64,000 bases of DNA, taken from NCBI RefSeq assembly GCF_027580225.2, contig NC_073340.2, forward strand, positions 18,298,001 to 18,362,000, in the 5' to 3' direction. Position 1 is the stretch's first letter. The number at the start of each line of letters is the position of its first letter. The stretch is from Misgurnus anguillicaudatus. Lineage: Eukaryota > Chordata > Actinopteri > Cypriniformes > Cobitidae. Shown here one piece after another: positions 12,225 to 24,029 of this stretch. Position numbers and translations under genes: made by a program. The notes beneath the pieces were generated by a model. It did not search any database, had not been told where the DNA came from, and worked only from the letters and a program-made list of their open reading frames with translations.

Positions 12225-12239
12225 GTCGATACTACAAAG

Positions 12240-15200
12240 ATGACACTCCAGCCCTTCCGGACTGCAATAGGTTGTATTCCCAATTGTCTCCGCTCGTACA
12301 GCGAAGTCGATCAAATCAGAAAGTCTAAGGAGATCGATGAAAGCCTTTCTCGCGAGAAGACCTATGTGGAGAAAATGGTGAAGATATTGTTGTTAGGAGC
12401 TGGCGAAAGTGGCAAGTCAACTCTCCTCAAACAAATGCGCATAATTTATGGGCAGGACTTCGATCAGCGGGCCAAAGAAGAGTTCCGGGCTACGATCTAC
12501 AGCAATGTTATCAAAGGTAACGTTACCACACCAAAAGCTCAAAATCGACACGGACGGGTTTATTAAACATTATTAAAAGTGGCCGACTTTATCGTGCTGT
12601 AATAACTGTAACGGTAGGTGGAAGTGTTTGACGATGTTTTCGTGTAAGCAGCGAATAAGGCAAAACTTTCGGTTGTTCAGTCAGCGCATAGACGACGTAA
12701 AAGACCGAAGGGTTTAGGCGTGGGCTTTGTCGAGCACAGACAGTTATGTGCATTTATCTAATATATTGGAACAGAAAGGAATAAAACTCTTCGTGAAACA
12801 CTTGTATTTGTAACCGGGTATTTGTAACCCATATGCAAGCCTTTCAATAAAACCTTTCATTAGCCTAATAATACATCTGGTCAGGGGCGTAGTAGCCATT
12901 TTAAAAGTGGGGGGGACTATGGTGATGTGACTTAAAGCTGATGTTAATAATAATAAATTCTAAATAGAATACCAATTGGCATTTTACAGCAACCTAGTGG
13001 GAATTTTGGGAACAACCTATTTTTGTGAAATCATACTCACAATTTAAAAATACTTCAGGACTTTGAAACCAATGTGAGACCATCTATACTTTATTTTTAT
13101 GAAATAAAGATATTTTATAATATTTACAATATTTCAGTTACACTACATTTGTACTTAAATGAGTATACAGATTACACATACAGTCATTTTATACAACATG
13201 CATTTTATGAAAATAGCAATAAAACCTAAATCAGTGCATTTACAAGTTTTTACTATTTTAAAGATCGAAGTGAATTCTTTAATCAAAACTTTCAAACCGT
13301 ACAGGTTATCTTCCTTTTTTCTTTTTCTTCCGCCATTGCGTCTATGGCAGCCCATAGCAGCTTACATAGGAAAGTTATGAAATTTTGCACACTGATATAG
13401 GTCAGTCCAAAAAGTTTCCACAGCAAATTTGGAGTCTCTATATCAAACCCGCTAGCGCCACCAACAGTCCAAAGTTGCACTTATGCTTTTGCTTATAACT
13501 TCTGACCCGTAAGTCCTAAACACAAAATTCTTATTTCTGTTGATTCCTTGGCTCAAGACGATTCGATTGGACCCTATGACTCATTTTCCGTCATTAATTT
13601 TTTTTCGCCATTTTGAATTAGCCATAAAACCTACTTTTGCGAACTTGTCCTAGAGCTTTTGCATGATTGCCACAAAAAAACGGTATGTAGCATCTACTGA
13701 CACTCACTGCAAAAAGTTATTAAAAGAATTTTGATAAACCATTCCGTTTTCGTATAGCGCATCAACAAATTTTACGTAGAGCGCAAAAAAACAGGTTTTA
13801 GTGTGTATCTTCACCAATCTTATGTCTATTGATGCGACATTTGATAGTTGTAATGCCAGTCAGGATCTGAGGGGGCATGCAGAGTTTCGTCACAGCGCCA
13901 CCTAGTGGTCATACAAATGTTGTACATGCTTATAACTTTGGCTGTGATCAACGTATTTTCACGGGACTTGATTTTTTTGGAGTCCTGAATAGTTGCCAAG
14001 TCCAACGATACCAAACATGCCAGAATTCGCCTTATGGTTAACCCTGCGCAGCAAGAAAAGTACTTAAAGGTCACATATGGTCAAAACTGAAATTTTGTGG
14101 CTTTTTTCATGATAACTGAGGTCTAGGGGCTATGTAAGTACCATATAAGTTTCAAAACAGTCATTTAAGAGTCAAATTCACACAGCCTGCTTGAAGTAGC
14201 TGCGAGTTAAAACGGTTCGTTTGTACTTCCGTAAAATCGTGATGTCAGGAATACACATTCGCCGCCTTCAGTCTCCAACCCGAGCACTTTCCACCGTCCA
14301 CTGCCCCACCCCCTTTATGCCAAACAAACCCCTAAGTTATATCACACCACGTGAGAAAATGCTGTTCAATTGATGGATGTCAGGAAACTAAGGGGCTGTC
14401 CACACGGAGACGCGAATCACTGTATACGCATAAATTTGTTATCGTATTGGCGTTTCATCCACACGGATCCGGCGATTTCAGAGAGTGAAACCGCTATTTT
14501 TTGAAACCTGGTCCTAAAGTGGATAAATCTGAAACCGACACCCTTGCGGTTTCGTCTGTACAGCCAATCCGTATATTTTGTGAAGCGAAAACGTCATCAC
14601 ATCACGTGTCGGAAGCGTCACACGTAACAGCAACAACAATAACGGCGTACTATGTGATTGTGTTCGTGCTACAGAAGCAACTAAAGCCTACTAGCTTTAT
14701 TACAGCAAACTCTATTGCTTCTATGCAATTCTGGTGACCAACAAGCGATCATCGACAGCACCATACGTTGGTTATGCGCATGCTCAAAGTCTTCTTCTCC
14801 GTGTATAGTGTATATCTGTAGCAGAATTACAGCGCCCCATACTGGTCCGGCATATATACTACACTGGTTTCAGTGGTTTCGTGTTTACGGATTATTTTTT
14901 TAGAGCAAAGAAAAAAAATGATCGGATAGGGAATGCACCGGCTTCGTGTGGATATAGCCTGAATCATTGCAGGCTTCTGAAAACATTAATATACAAGAAC
15001 AATGGCTAATATTCATTTAATTAGAAATTCCTCAACAATTAGTTCAACTTTAGCCGTCTGATCTAAACATTTCACAAGTGACTGCTGTGGCAGTTCAGTG
15101 CTGGTTTGTCCAGGAATCTACTCATCAAAGATGTTGCAGTTCTTACTTTGTTGGATCCGATCTTAAATCCACAACCCGCAAGTAAACACATATTAAGCAG

Positions 15201-18200
15201 GGCTGCATGATGACTTGCACGCGATTGTCACGCTAATCTCGTCGTTAGTAGAAAAGCAGCATCACCTGCTCTCAGAACCGGCTGCCGGTTACCGTTTCTG
15301 GGAGCGGCTGATGGTGATTTGCTACTAATCAATGAACCGGCTTTACTGAAGGGATGCACGAGACAATCGCATGCGAATTATCAGCAGTCCTAACTTTTAA
15401 AATACATTATGGAGCCAGAGAAAACTGAAATGATATATTGTAAACAATTATGCAACGCTAACGTGTTTGCTAACTAGATGCTAAAGTGTTGTTTTGTAAC
15501 GTTAAAGTCTTTGGTAGCCACCGGTTTTGATAGAATATCTGTTGGAAATTTGTATTCTTAAGTTACAGACACAAGCCCTTTTGGTGTCTGTTTGTTTATT
15601 GAGTTAAACATGGAAAATTTAAAATCTCTTAAGCCGAAAGTATACTAGGGACGGCCCGCATGACGTCATTTTCGTCATCAAGAGGGTCCGCGGCCAGTGC
15701 GCGTACAGTCCGCGTACAACAGCGCTGAAACTATTTAGACAGGGCACTCCACTATAAACAATTATACAAAGGAAATAGACAGCATTTGCACACACACTAT
15801 CGTTTTTCTTCTTTAACTTTTACTTCTTCCAAGAACAGAAAGCCCTGGAGCATGTTTGTTTGATTCCTGTTCTTTGTTGTCTTGTTCTAAACTGTGTTTG
15901 CAATGGTGGATCAGTTACTTTTCTTCACCTATCCTAATGTTTTAATGTACTGTAAATGTCTCCAAATCAGGGCTGCCCCTGACAGCCTAAACTAAAGTGT
16001 ATAGTCATAAAACTAGCTAGATGTAACACAGTAATGACCCAAGTTTGAATGCATGATTTCGTTATTGGGCCACCTAGTGGTTTTGAGATAGGAAAATGTA
16101 ATTTTTTGCCTAAAACTACTACAATAGTACATCTAAAACCATGAGTCATTATGCATTAATCATTTCATGGCTTGGAGTATAATTAATGGTGGATGCCAAT
16201 TCACTCCCTATAGCAACCAATGAGAATACCTTATCAACTGTTTTAGCAAGGGCTACATCTTTGCATCAGAACATCGTAGAGATATTGGGGTGGGTTCTTT
16301 TGACTCATTAACACCACTGTAGCATTTTTGGACATGAGTTTTGCCACTGCAAGCACCACTAACATATTGTTCTTCATTGACCTAGCATTCCATCATTCTC
16401 AATAAGAGTGAGACGATTGCAATGGGCAAAACATAGATTATTTTTTTGATGTATTTAGCATTTTTCTCATCTGAAATCATAAGGTTTCCTTAGGTTCTTT
16501 AAACTGTTCATTCAAACTTAACTTTACTTCATTCTGTGCCCTTTTTGGCTTGACACCGGTGATTGCTGCTTGCAGCTATATTTCAAAGATGTGTTTATTA
16601 TAACGTCTTAACAGAGTAAGTTTGGCGGCTCAAAAAGATTTAACACTACCGGTGACAGCTACCGATGCTCATATGCGCTTCTTCTCTGTCCAGTCAGATG
16701 AGAGCAGTGAATGAACGGACACACGGCGGAGCTTCATGACAAATGCGTCCGCACCTCTTGTTCATTCATTATATAACAATATTTGAGCTTCGCAATATTT
16801 TCTGCCACATTGCTCTGTTAATCAATACAATTGATTGTTTTAAAAGATCGTCCAATGTTTTTAGTTAAATCAACCCTTTAGATTACCGATGTATAGTGAT
16901 TTATAATACAAAAGATACCTTTGCTGCATAAACTGTTTATTTTCTTTTTGAATGACAACGTTAATATTGTTGCTGTTTAATTACACCGGCAAATTCATTA
17001 TAGCGCAGATGATGGGTTTAATACATAAATAAGTTTTAATCTAAGATTTGTAAGCTGTGTCTTTATAATTGTCTATTCGTAGTGAAACATGGGTTCCTCC
17101 CACTGAGAATGAATTATCTTATGGTCTCTTTAGGTATCAGGGTACTGGTGGATGCCCGTGAGAAACTTCATATTCCTTGGGGAGACCCCGATAACCAGGT
17201 CCATGGGGAGACGGTTATGGCTTTTGACACCCGCTCATCCATGATGGCCAAAGAGATGGTGGAGACCAAAGTCTTTATGAACTTCTTGCCCTCCATCCGT
17301 GCACTGTGGCAAGACAGCGGTATTCAGAATGCTTATGACAGACGGCGAGAGTTTCAGCTGGTAAATGTCAAATGGTCTTTCTCTTATTTTGTTTGACATA
17401 ATTAAATGATTGAGCTTTCAATTACAAATAATACAGAGTTGTGTCTGTATTTCATTTGCCTGAAAGTTTCATTTGTTGATCCTCAAGCAGTGTTGGGTGA
17501 TGGGGGGTCTCTTAAGTCATTTTCATAGGATTTATGTGAGTGTTGGGTCATGTTCTTTTAGGGATCTGTTGTGAAACAGCTTTGTGTTGGAGAGTATTGC
17601 AGATAAACAAATTGTTTTCTATGACATTGCAGTAAAATCAGCACAGCAGATACTGTATTCCATGTTTCTCACCTTTTAATCCATGCACAATGCACTATTC
17701 ATAGTATAATTCCATTGGAATGTAATTAGGGATCTTTTTTTCATATATTTATTTACATTCAGCAGACTTTTTTATCCAAAGCAGCTTTCATAAAAAAGCA
17801 TTTTGTCAAGCTATGTTTATAAGTTGGAATAGAGTTTAAAGATCGATAAGACAGACAAATAATTACAACAAGTCTGCAATGAATGAAACATTTAAGAAAT
17901 TGTGTCTCAGTGTGTGTCAACATAGTTTGACTGATTTGGGGACAGTTGAAGTGACATGAGTGCACATGAGCTTGGTTTGCATTTCAGTTATGAAAATAAA
18001 ATCAATAATTTCAGGATGTAGACTAAACATGACTGAGATTTAGTTCAAGTTTGATTTAGCTCAGTTTTTTTTTAGTTTTAATGTAAACATTCATGTTCAG
18101 TGCATCTAAGCCAGGACATTTTCTGCAAGTTGCATTCTCTTCTTAAGTCTAATTTGCATGCCCCACCAACAAGCCAATGGAGGCCATGCTGTGTAGTCTT

Positions 18201-20959
18201 ATTTTCCTGATTTTGAGTTAGGCAAAGTAGCAATGTAGTGTATCACAATAGTGTCTGTCTTGGTAGGACAAGCACACAGTATTTTTTGGTAATCTTGCTT
18301 TTAAAGGAATAGTCTACTCATTTTCAATATTAAACTATGTTATTACCTTAACTAAGAAGAGTTGATACATCCCTCTATCATCTTAGTGCGTTCACGTAAG
18401 CGCCGGAGCGCGCCGCGACACCTCGACAGCACCCAGCTCAGCCCCATTCACTCAATGGCACCAATCAGAGACAAAGTTAGAAGTGACCAAACACATCAAC
18501 GTTTTTCCTATTTAAGACGAGTACTTATACGAGCAAGTTTGGTGGTACAAAATAAAACGTAACGCTTTTCTAAGCGGATTTAAAAGAGGAACTATATTTT
18601 ATGGCGCAATAGCACTTTTGGGAGTACTTCGACTCGGCGCAGTAACACCCTCCCTCTCCCATTATGAGAGGGAGAAGGGGAGCGGACTTTTCAGGCGAGT
18701 CGAAGTACTCCCAAAAGTGCCACCACGCCACAAAATATAGCTCCTCCTTCAAATCCGCTTAGAAAACCGCTACGCTTAATTTTGTACCACCAAACTTGCT
18801 CGTATAACTACACGTCTTAAATAGGAAAAACATTGATGTGTTTGGTCGCTTCTGACTTTGTCTCTGGTTGGTGCCATTGAGTGAGTGGGGCTAAGCTAAA
18901 TGCTATCGAAGTGTCGCAGCGCGCTCCAGCGCTTACGTGAACGCACTAAGATGATAGAGGGATGCATCAACTGCACGAGAGCGCCCCCTGGCTTTTGGAT
19001 GTAGCGGCATTTCGCCGTATTTCATTGAGAAACATAGCAAGCATTATCGGCCGATCGATCGGAGCATCCCTAGATAGAGGGATGTATCAGCTCTTCTTAG
19101 TTAAGGTAATAACATAGTCTACTCATTTTCAATATTAAACTATTCCTTTAATTGACAGGCAAGTGTAGGACAACAGGAAAGTAGGGGTAAAAATTCAAAT
19201 CTGCGTTTTTGGGAACAATGTTTCATGACACTGACAGTCATGATAGTTCACACACTGGATATCTAATTTTGTTTATCTTTTCTCTTTAGGGTGAATCTGT
19301 GAAATACTTTCTGGACAATGTGGATAAACTTGGAGAACCGGTAAACACTTATGTTTTGTGTCCTTTCATTGTAACCGCAATATTTAGTAAATTGAACTGT
19401 GTCCATATGGGTTTTATATTACCATTGCTAATAAAAAAAGCAACTGTGGATAACATAATTTAATGGCAGCAACAGTAATGAAGACAAAATAGTTTAACAT
19501 AATTAACTTAATTCTCTGAAATGGAAATTAAAACACTAACACTTTTATGAAATCACATCACACATGATCAGATCCTGCAACCTTTGGATCAAATATGTGC
19601 TCCTTATCACAGTGCACCATGTAAAAAGCATAGATATGACTATTTGCTGAGGACACCTTACAAGCAGAGAATAAATGTAAAAAATCTGTTTATACGGCTG
19701 TCATAGACACCCATTAGGGAAGCAGAATAATAGTTGTAGTTTCCTAAACAATGTTTGAGTTACAATTCTTATCACCCGATGTCTGTAATTTGTATTGTCA
19801 TGTATACTACAGAGGTGGGAGTGTCTTTTTCATATATCTGGGGTTTTTAAGATCACGTGTACTGAATGGGTGCATCACATATGATAAAAACAATAACTTG
19901 TAAACATCAAACTTAAAAAAATTATTTATTTTATATAGCGTCTATTTAAATAATTTTATAATTATTATGAAAATCTTATTAAAAGACACAGAACTGGCTA
20001 CTTAAAACAAAGCCACTGAAATAAAGCCTGCATAATTGAGTTTGAGTTGACAAATTAAAGTGAGTATCAATAACCTGCCATTACATTGGCTAAATCATAC
20101 AGTTTACATGATTTAGCAGTTGACATTGTTATTGTATTCTTATTTCTTCGCTGGATGGTAAAAACATAAATATTCACAGTGAATGGTGCACAGCAAGAAA
20201 AAAAATGCATGTGGTAGTAAGATCTACTGTAAAACTCAAGGCGATTATATTGGCAATCACAGACACTCGCATTTGCAGAATGGACATAATATAATATTTC
20301 TGTCTTTTACTGATTTGTGGTGCACAGTTTATAACCGTATTAGGTTTCTTATCCGATTTTTATTTCCATTTAATGTACAGGATTACTTGCCCAGCCAAAA
20401 AGATATACTTCTGGCACGGAAGCCCACCAAGGGTATCCATGAGTATGATTTTGAGACCGAGAATGTTCCTTTCAAGATGGTAGATGTGGGAGGGCAGCGG
20501 TCGGAGCGTAAGCGATGGTTCGAGAACTTTGGCGGCATAACCTGCATCCTCTTCCTAGTCTCATCCAGCGAGTACGATCAAGTGCTTATGGAGGATCCGC
20601 AGACCAACAGGCTCTCTGAGTCGCTCAATATCTTCGAGACGATCGTCAACAATCATGTCTTCTACAACGTCTCCATCATCCTTTTGCTCAATAAGACAGA
20701 CTTGCTGGAAGAGAAAGTTGAGAAAGTGAACATCAAGGACTATTTCCCAGAGTTCACCGGGGATCCCCACAAACTCCTGGATGTGCAGACGTTCCTGATG
20801 AAGTGCTTCCGTAACAAAAACGCGCACTGGGATGATTATTATAACCCTCTTTACTATCACTTCACCACTGCCATTAACACAGAAAACATTCGCCTCGTCT
20901 TCCCTAATGTCAAATACAATATCTTAAATTACAATATTACAACTTGTTGGTTATTTTAG
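12240..20959 (+). CDS. gna13-like: G protein alpha-13 subunit, tandem copy 1 (divergent)
   Basis: Four exons: 12240-12516, 17134-17360, 19290-19340 and 20381-20959, all with AG/GT borders, giving 377 residues. It is a heterotrimeric G-protein alpha subunit of the G12/13 class, which binds GTP at the inner plasma membrane and signals to RhoGEFs. Visible motifs: N-terminal Cys12/Cys16 (palmitoylation sites in family members), P-loop GAGESGKST, switch [14 protein letters not shown], switch [14 protein letters not shown] with the catalytic Gln, NKTD, and [13 protein letters not shown]. Odd points: FENFGG replaces [22 protein letters not shown] replaces the [14 protein letters not shown] region, and the last 13 residues ([13 protein letters not shown]) do not match the family's [14 protein letters not shown] receptor-binding tail. 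The frame is open, so it is either diverging in function or an early pseudogene. No 3' UTR similarity to copy 2 is visible after the stop. Confidence 0.85.
12517..17133. repeat. Intron 1 of gna13 copy 1, expanded by repeats
   Basis: This intron is 4.6 kb against 562 bp in copy 2. The first about 360 bases and the last about 50 align by eye with copy 2; the rest is inserted material. A hAT-like terminus CAGGGGCGTAGTAGCCATT sits at 12882. The stretch at 13330-14390 resembles dispersed fish repeats. A MITE with ends AGGGGCTGTCCACACGGAG and an inverted partner occupies 14391-14960. A dyad-rich piece at 15210-15400 has a relative at 37220-37320. I see no coding exon. Confidence 0.55.
14391..14960. 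mobile_element. MITE with CCACACGGAG/CGTGTGGAT ends
   Basis: The left end aggggctgtccacacgg pairs with the right end ccgtgtgga-like 'cgtgtggatatagcct', whose reverse complement is aggctatatccacacg. This is a 570-bp non-autonomous DNA transposon in gna13 copy 1 intron 1, absent from the homologous intron of copy 2. I could not define a clean target duplication, so the superfamily is open. Confidence 0.5.
18303..19149. mobile_element. Foldback MITE in intron 2 of gna13 copy 1
   Basis: About 850 bp, nearly palindromic. The left arm starts AAAGGAATAGTCTACTC and continues through 'accttaactaagaagag', 'acatccctctatcatctta' and 'gcgttcacgtaagcgc'; the right arm repeats these in reverse and ends CTATTCCTTT. 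The centre lies near 18665 ('ccctctcccattatgagaggg'). The homologous intron in copy 2 reads 'cttgctttaaattgacagg' straight through, so the element arrived after the duplication, probably duplicating TA or TTA. Near 18990-19070 the right arm carries a further fragment ending 'ggagcatcccta', similar to the end of the hAT element at 48950-50521. Confidence 0.85.
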
Positions 20960-22320
20960 TAAATTTCTTAAAGCCACTCTTGAATTAGATGTTTACATTT
21001 TAGATTATGTTTCAAAATGATGTACTTACCCAGAGCGTCTATTCTAAATCGATTAGCAAGCCAAGCAACAGTGTCTTCTCCTGAAGGATCAAGATATACA
21101 ATAAACATTTTAGTGACAGTACATGCATAACACTTAAGCGCAATAAAAACTCTTATCAGTGGGTGGGAAGGCTGGCCTTTATATTGAATGTTTCCACCTA
21201 CAGACACAACAAAGAAAAAATCCATAGAATGAGAAGTCACCTGACTGGAGATCAATACTATCATACTAATATCAGGAAATATGAAACATATTAAGAAACT
21301 ATTTTTAAAACGGAGGATTAAAAAATAAATGAAAATCACTGGATTAAAAGGGATAATGGAGGCAAATATTGAACATAGAGAAGCAAAACAGCTGATGTAT
21401 TAAACAAGCAAAATTCCACTATCCACTATGTTAAACCTTCGTGTTTACATATTTGTTTAAAGCGTAACTAAACCCCTGGGGCCCGTTCTTCATACATCGC
21501 TTAATACATCCGAGATCAAATGAGACATCCGAGATTTTCAGATCTCGCTAATTATGATCTTGCTTATCCGGTTCTTTGAACACCCCTGCTGTTGATGATT
21601 AGTATGGCAGGATTGAATTATCTGAGATCATTGCCCTTTCGTGCACTGCAAGAAAAGGCAAAACATATCGATAGTAGAAACACTGATCAGCCACGCTGAT
21701 TGGCTGGTTGTTACAATAGCCAAGAACATGCCCATTATTAACCCCTGCAGTCTAAGAGCTATTGATGATAGGTTGTGAACTTTTTTTAAAGCTGAATTTG
21801 TAAACTCCGTTAAAGCTACTTTTTTACATAAAATCACCCTACATAATGTAAAATATTCTGTGTAATATAATCTTGATATCTTTATTATGCTTGTCAAAGA
21901 TTGAAATTAATGATTGTAATTAAACTTTGGTGCTCCTTATTAAAGTACTTTAAGTCTCTTTTAAAACAGTTAAATGCTATTTTGTCTGTTTGTAACAGCA
22001 ACTTAAAAAGCAGAATAAAAAACACAGGTGGTAGTCCTGCATCTTCATGTGCTGACAGGAGTGATGTCTCTAAACTGACTGATTGTACAGATCATCTCTG
22101 GAGCAGTTGCTCTTTCTATAATATAGTTTTTTTATAGTTAAATCCACAGACAATGCAACAATTTAATTGCTGATAAATAAAATTTGAATTGTAGGTTTTT
22201 TTATAAGATCTTCTCTTTTGTGCTGTTGTAGATTATACACCAACATTTTTAGCATAAAGTATGATGTGCAGTAAGGGAATGTAAATGTTATTCTACATCA
22301 AAAGATTATAAAGTGCAACT
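20960..22320. other. Spacer after gna13 copy 1, Harbinger-like terminus and possible minus-strand exon
   Basis: No supported gene. On the minus strand, 21027-21197 is open between a good acceptor (pyrimidine tract then ctgtag) and a good donor (CTCTGG|gtaagt); it reads ...HPLIRVFIALKCYACTV...DPSGEDTVAWLANRF. It is faintly like the start of a HARBI1-type nuclease, but not convincingly. At 21476 the sequence 'tggggcccgttcttcatac' resembles a Harbinger-type terminus, and the following 'atccgagatcaaatgaga' is typical of such fish repeats. I could not find the matching second end. Confidence 0.3.
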
Positions 22321-23174
22321 GTCACCTACCGGGGCGGCCCTCTAGCGCCATCCGGACGTTTCACTTCGAGGATGTCCCCAAAAGCACCCCAATGACCAGA
22401 CAACGAAACCAGATAAGTAAAACTTGAACAACTTTATTTAAATTATTTAAAATCAGAGTGGGAAGGGGGATTAAAATAATCTACGTTGTGCTTCTTTTGC
22501 AGGTGGAGTGAGGGAGGGGCCAAGGGGGAAGGGGACGGAGCTCCTTCATCCCCGGTAAGTATGATTTCATGCTGTTCGTAGCTTCTTTGGTTTTTCCTTA
22601 ATGTACACGTGGCGCCCTCCTCGGCTCCTGGTGGCAAATAGAACACACAATTAATAGGGGGATTTAAATCCAGTGGTCACCTGTGAGTTGAGGTCGTTCC
22701 TCGTCAGAGCCTGGCGTCAACCACGGAACGAAGCCAAGACCGTGCCTCGTCGGGAGAGGTGAATCCTTTATCCTGTTCCTTGGAGGTACTCCCTTCTCCG
22801 TTTCCTGTGATCACAAGACAATTAGAGATTTTTGGGTCCTGGTTCTCTCTCCAGGTGACGCATGTATACTGCAAGGGGTTTACAAGCGTAACGAGGGAGT
22901 ACAACTCTCGGTCTTTTTGAAAGGTTCGGGCCTTCAGCTGACCAACGTGCTACGTGGGGCTCTCAGGTGGGACAGGTATGTATAATCCTTATCTTAGGTT
23001 TCAGGTTTTCGGGTGGCGGACCTGCTATGTGGGGCCTTTGGACGTGGCAAGTAAATATATCTCTCAGCTTAACTTTCAGGTCTTCGACTGGCGGACACAC
23101 TACGTGAGATTCTCGGACGTGACAGATAAGGGTAACTCTTAGCTTCAATTTCAGGTTTTCAACATATACGTAGT
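22321..23174. repeat. Unclassified GC-rich repeat with three about 75-bp tandem units
   Basis: 22320-22920 holds phrases such as 'ggggcggccctctagcgcc' and, on the minus strand, an AATAAA followed by 'gttgttcaagttttact', suggesting an LTR- or retroposon-like unit that I cannot name. At about 22925-23158 there are three degenerate direct repeats of roughly 75 bp, each with a 'ttcaggttttcgggtggcgg'-like start and a 'gctacgtgggg'-like middle. The third copy runs up to the left end of the hAT element at 23175. Confidence 0.4.
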
Positions 23175-24029
23175 GTAGAGATGAGCCGGAGTCAATATCT
23201 GTGCTCGGATTACATGAAAATCATCATTGGGTAGCTGATTGTGTCAGAGTTCTGTGATAGGCTAGTAGTAACAGCCCCTCCCCTACACACATACAGATGT
23301 ATTGTGTTGCTGTGTCCCGCTCTGCCCAGAACAGCTCTCTGTCTCAGTCACTCTGGTTCGCAAGTACAACCTGGTACTTTTCCATTAACGTTTAGGGTTT
23401 TTTCAGCTTTTTACTTCGGGTTGTAATACGTACTAACCAGCAGAGTTCTGGTAAACGTGGGTTCATTCAGACGAGTCTCTGCCTATCAGAGATTTTTTTT
23501 CTTTTTTAAACCTTCAGCTGTCTCTAACCACTGTGTCCCACGCTGCTCACTTACACAAAGAACAGCTCTCTGTCTCTCTCCCTCAGTCACTCGGGTTCTT
23601 TTCCATTAACGTTTAGGGTTTCTTCAGCTTTTTACTTCGGGTTGTAACGTTAACTTTTTACTTGCGTCTCTTCCTGTCAGAGATTTTTTTCTTTTTTTTT
23701 GCTTCCCACACTGAGTGTCTGACACTTTTTTGCTGTATTTCATAAAAAAATAAAGGTATTAAGTTAAAGTTAGTGTTATAAATATTACAAATTAATTAAG
23801 CTACACACACACTCTCTCTCTTCCTCTCTCTGCCAGTCATCTGATTTTTTTCTTTTTAACCATCAGCTGGCTCTAACCAGTTTTTTTTACTTTATGCACG
23901 ACTGTCTGACACTTTTTGCTGTATTTCATAAAATATAAAGGTAGTAGTGGTATAAATAATATTACAAATTAAGCTACACGCACAAACAAACACTCTCTCT
24001 CTCCCTCTTATGATCAGTGATCCAGAATA

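Noticed and set aside
12171..12239. In-frame upstream ATG (12171) as the gna13 copy 1 start
   Set aside because: It would add residues encoded by the micro-insertion; family N-termini and copy 2 support the ATG at 12240. In copy 2 the equivalent ATG is out of frame with the protein.
20561..20860. Minus-strand ORF opposite gna13 copy 1 exon 4 (and its twin at 33089-33382)
   Set aside because: Shadow frames of a conserved coding exon; the plus-strand frame has family motifs and the minus frame has none.
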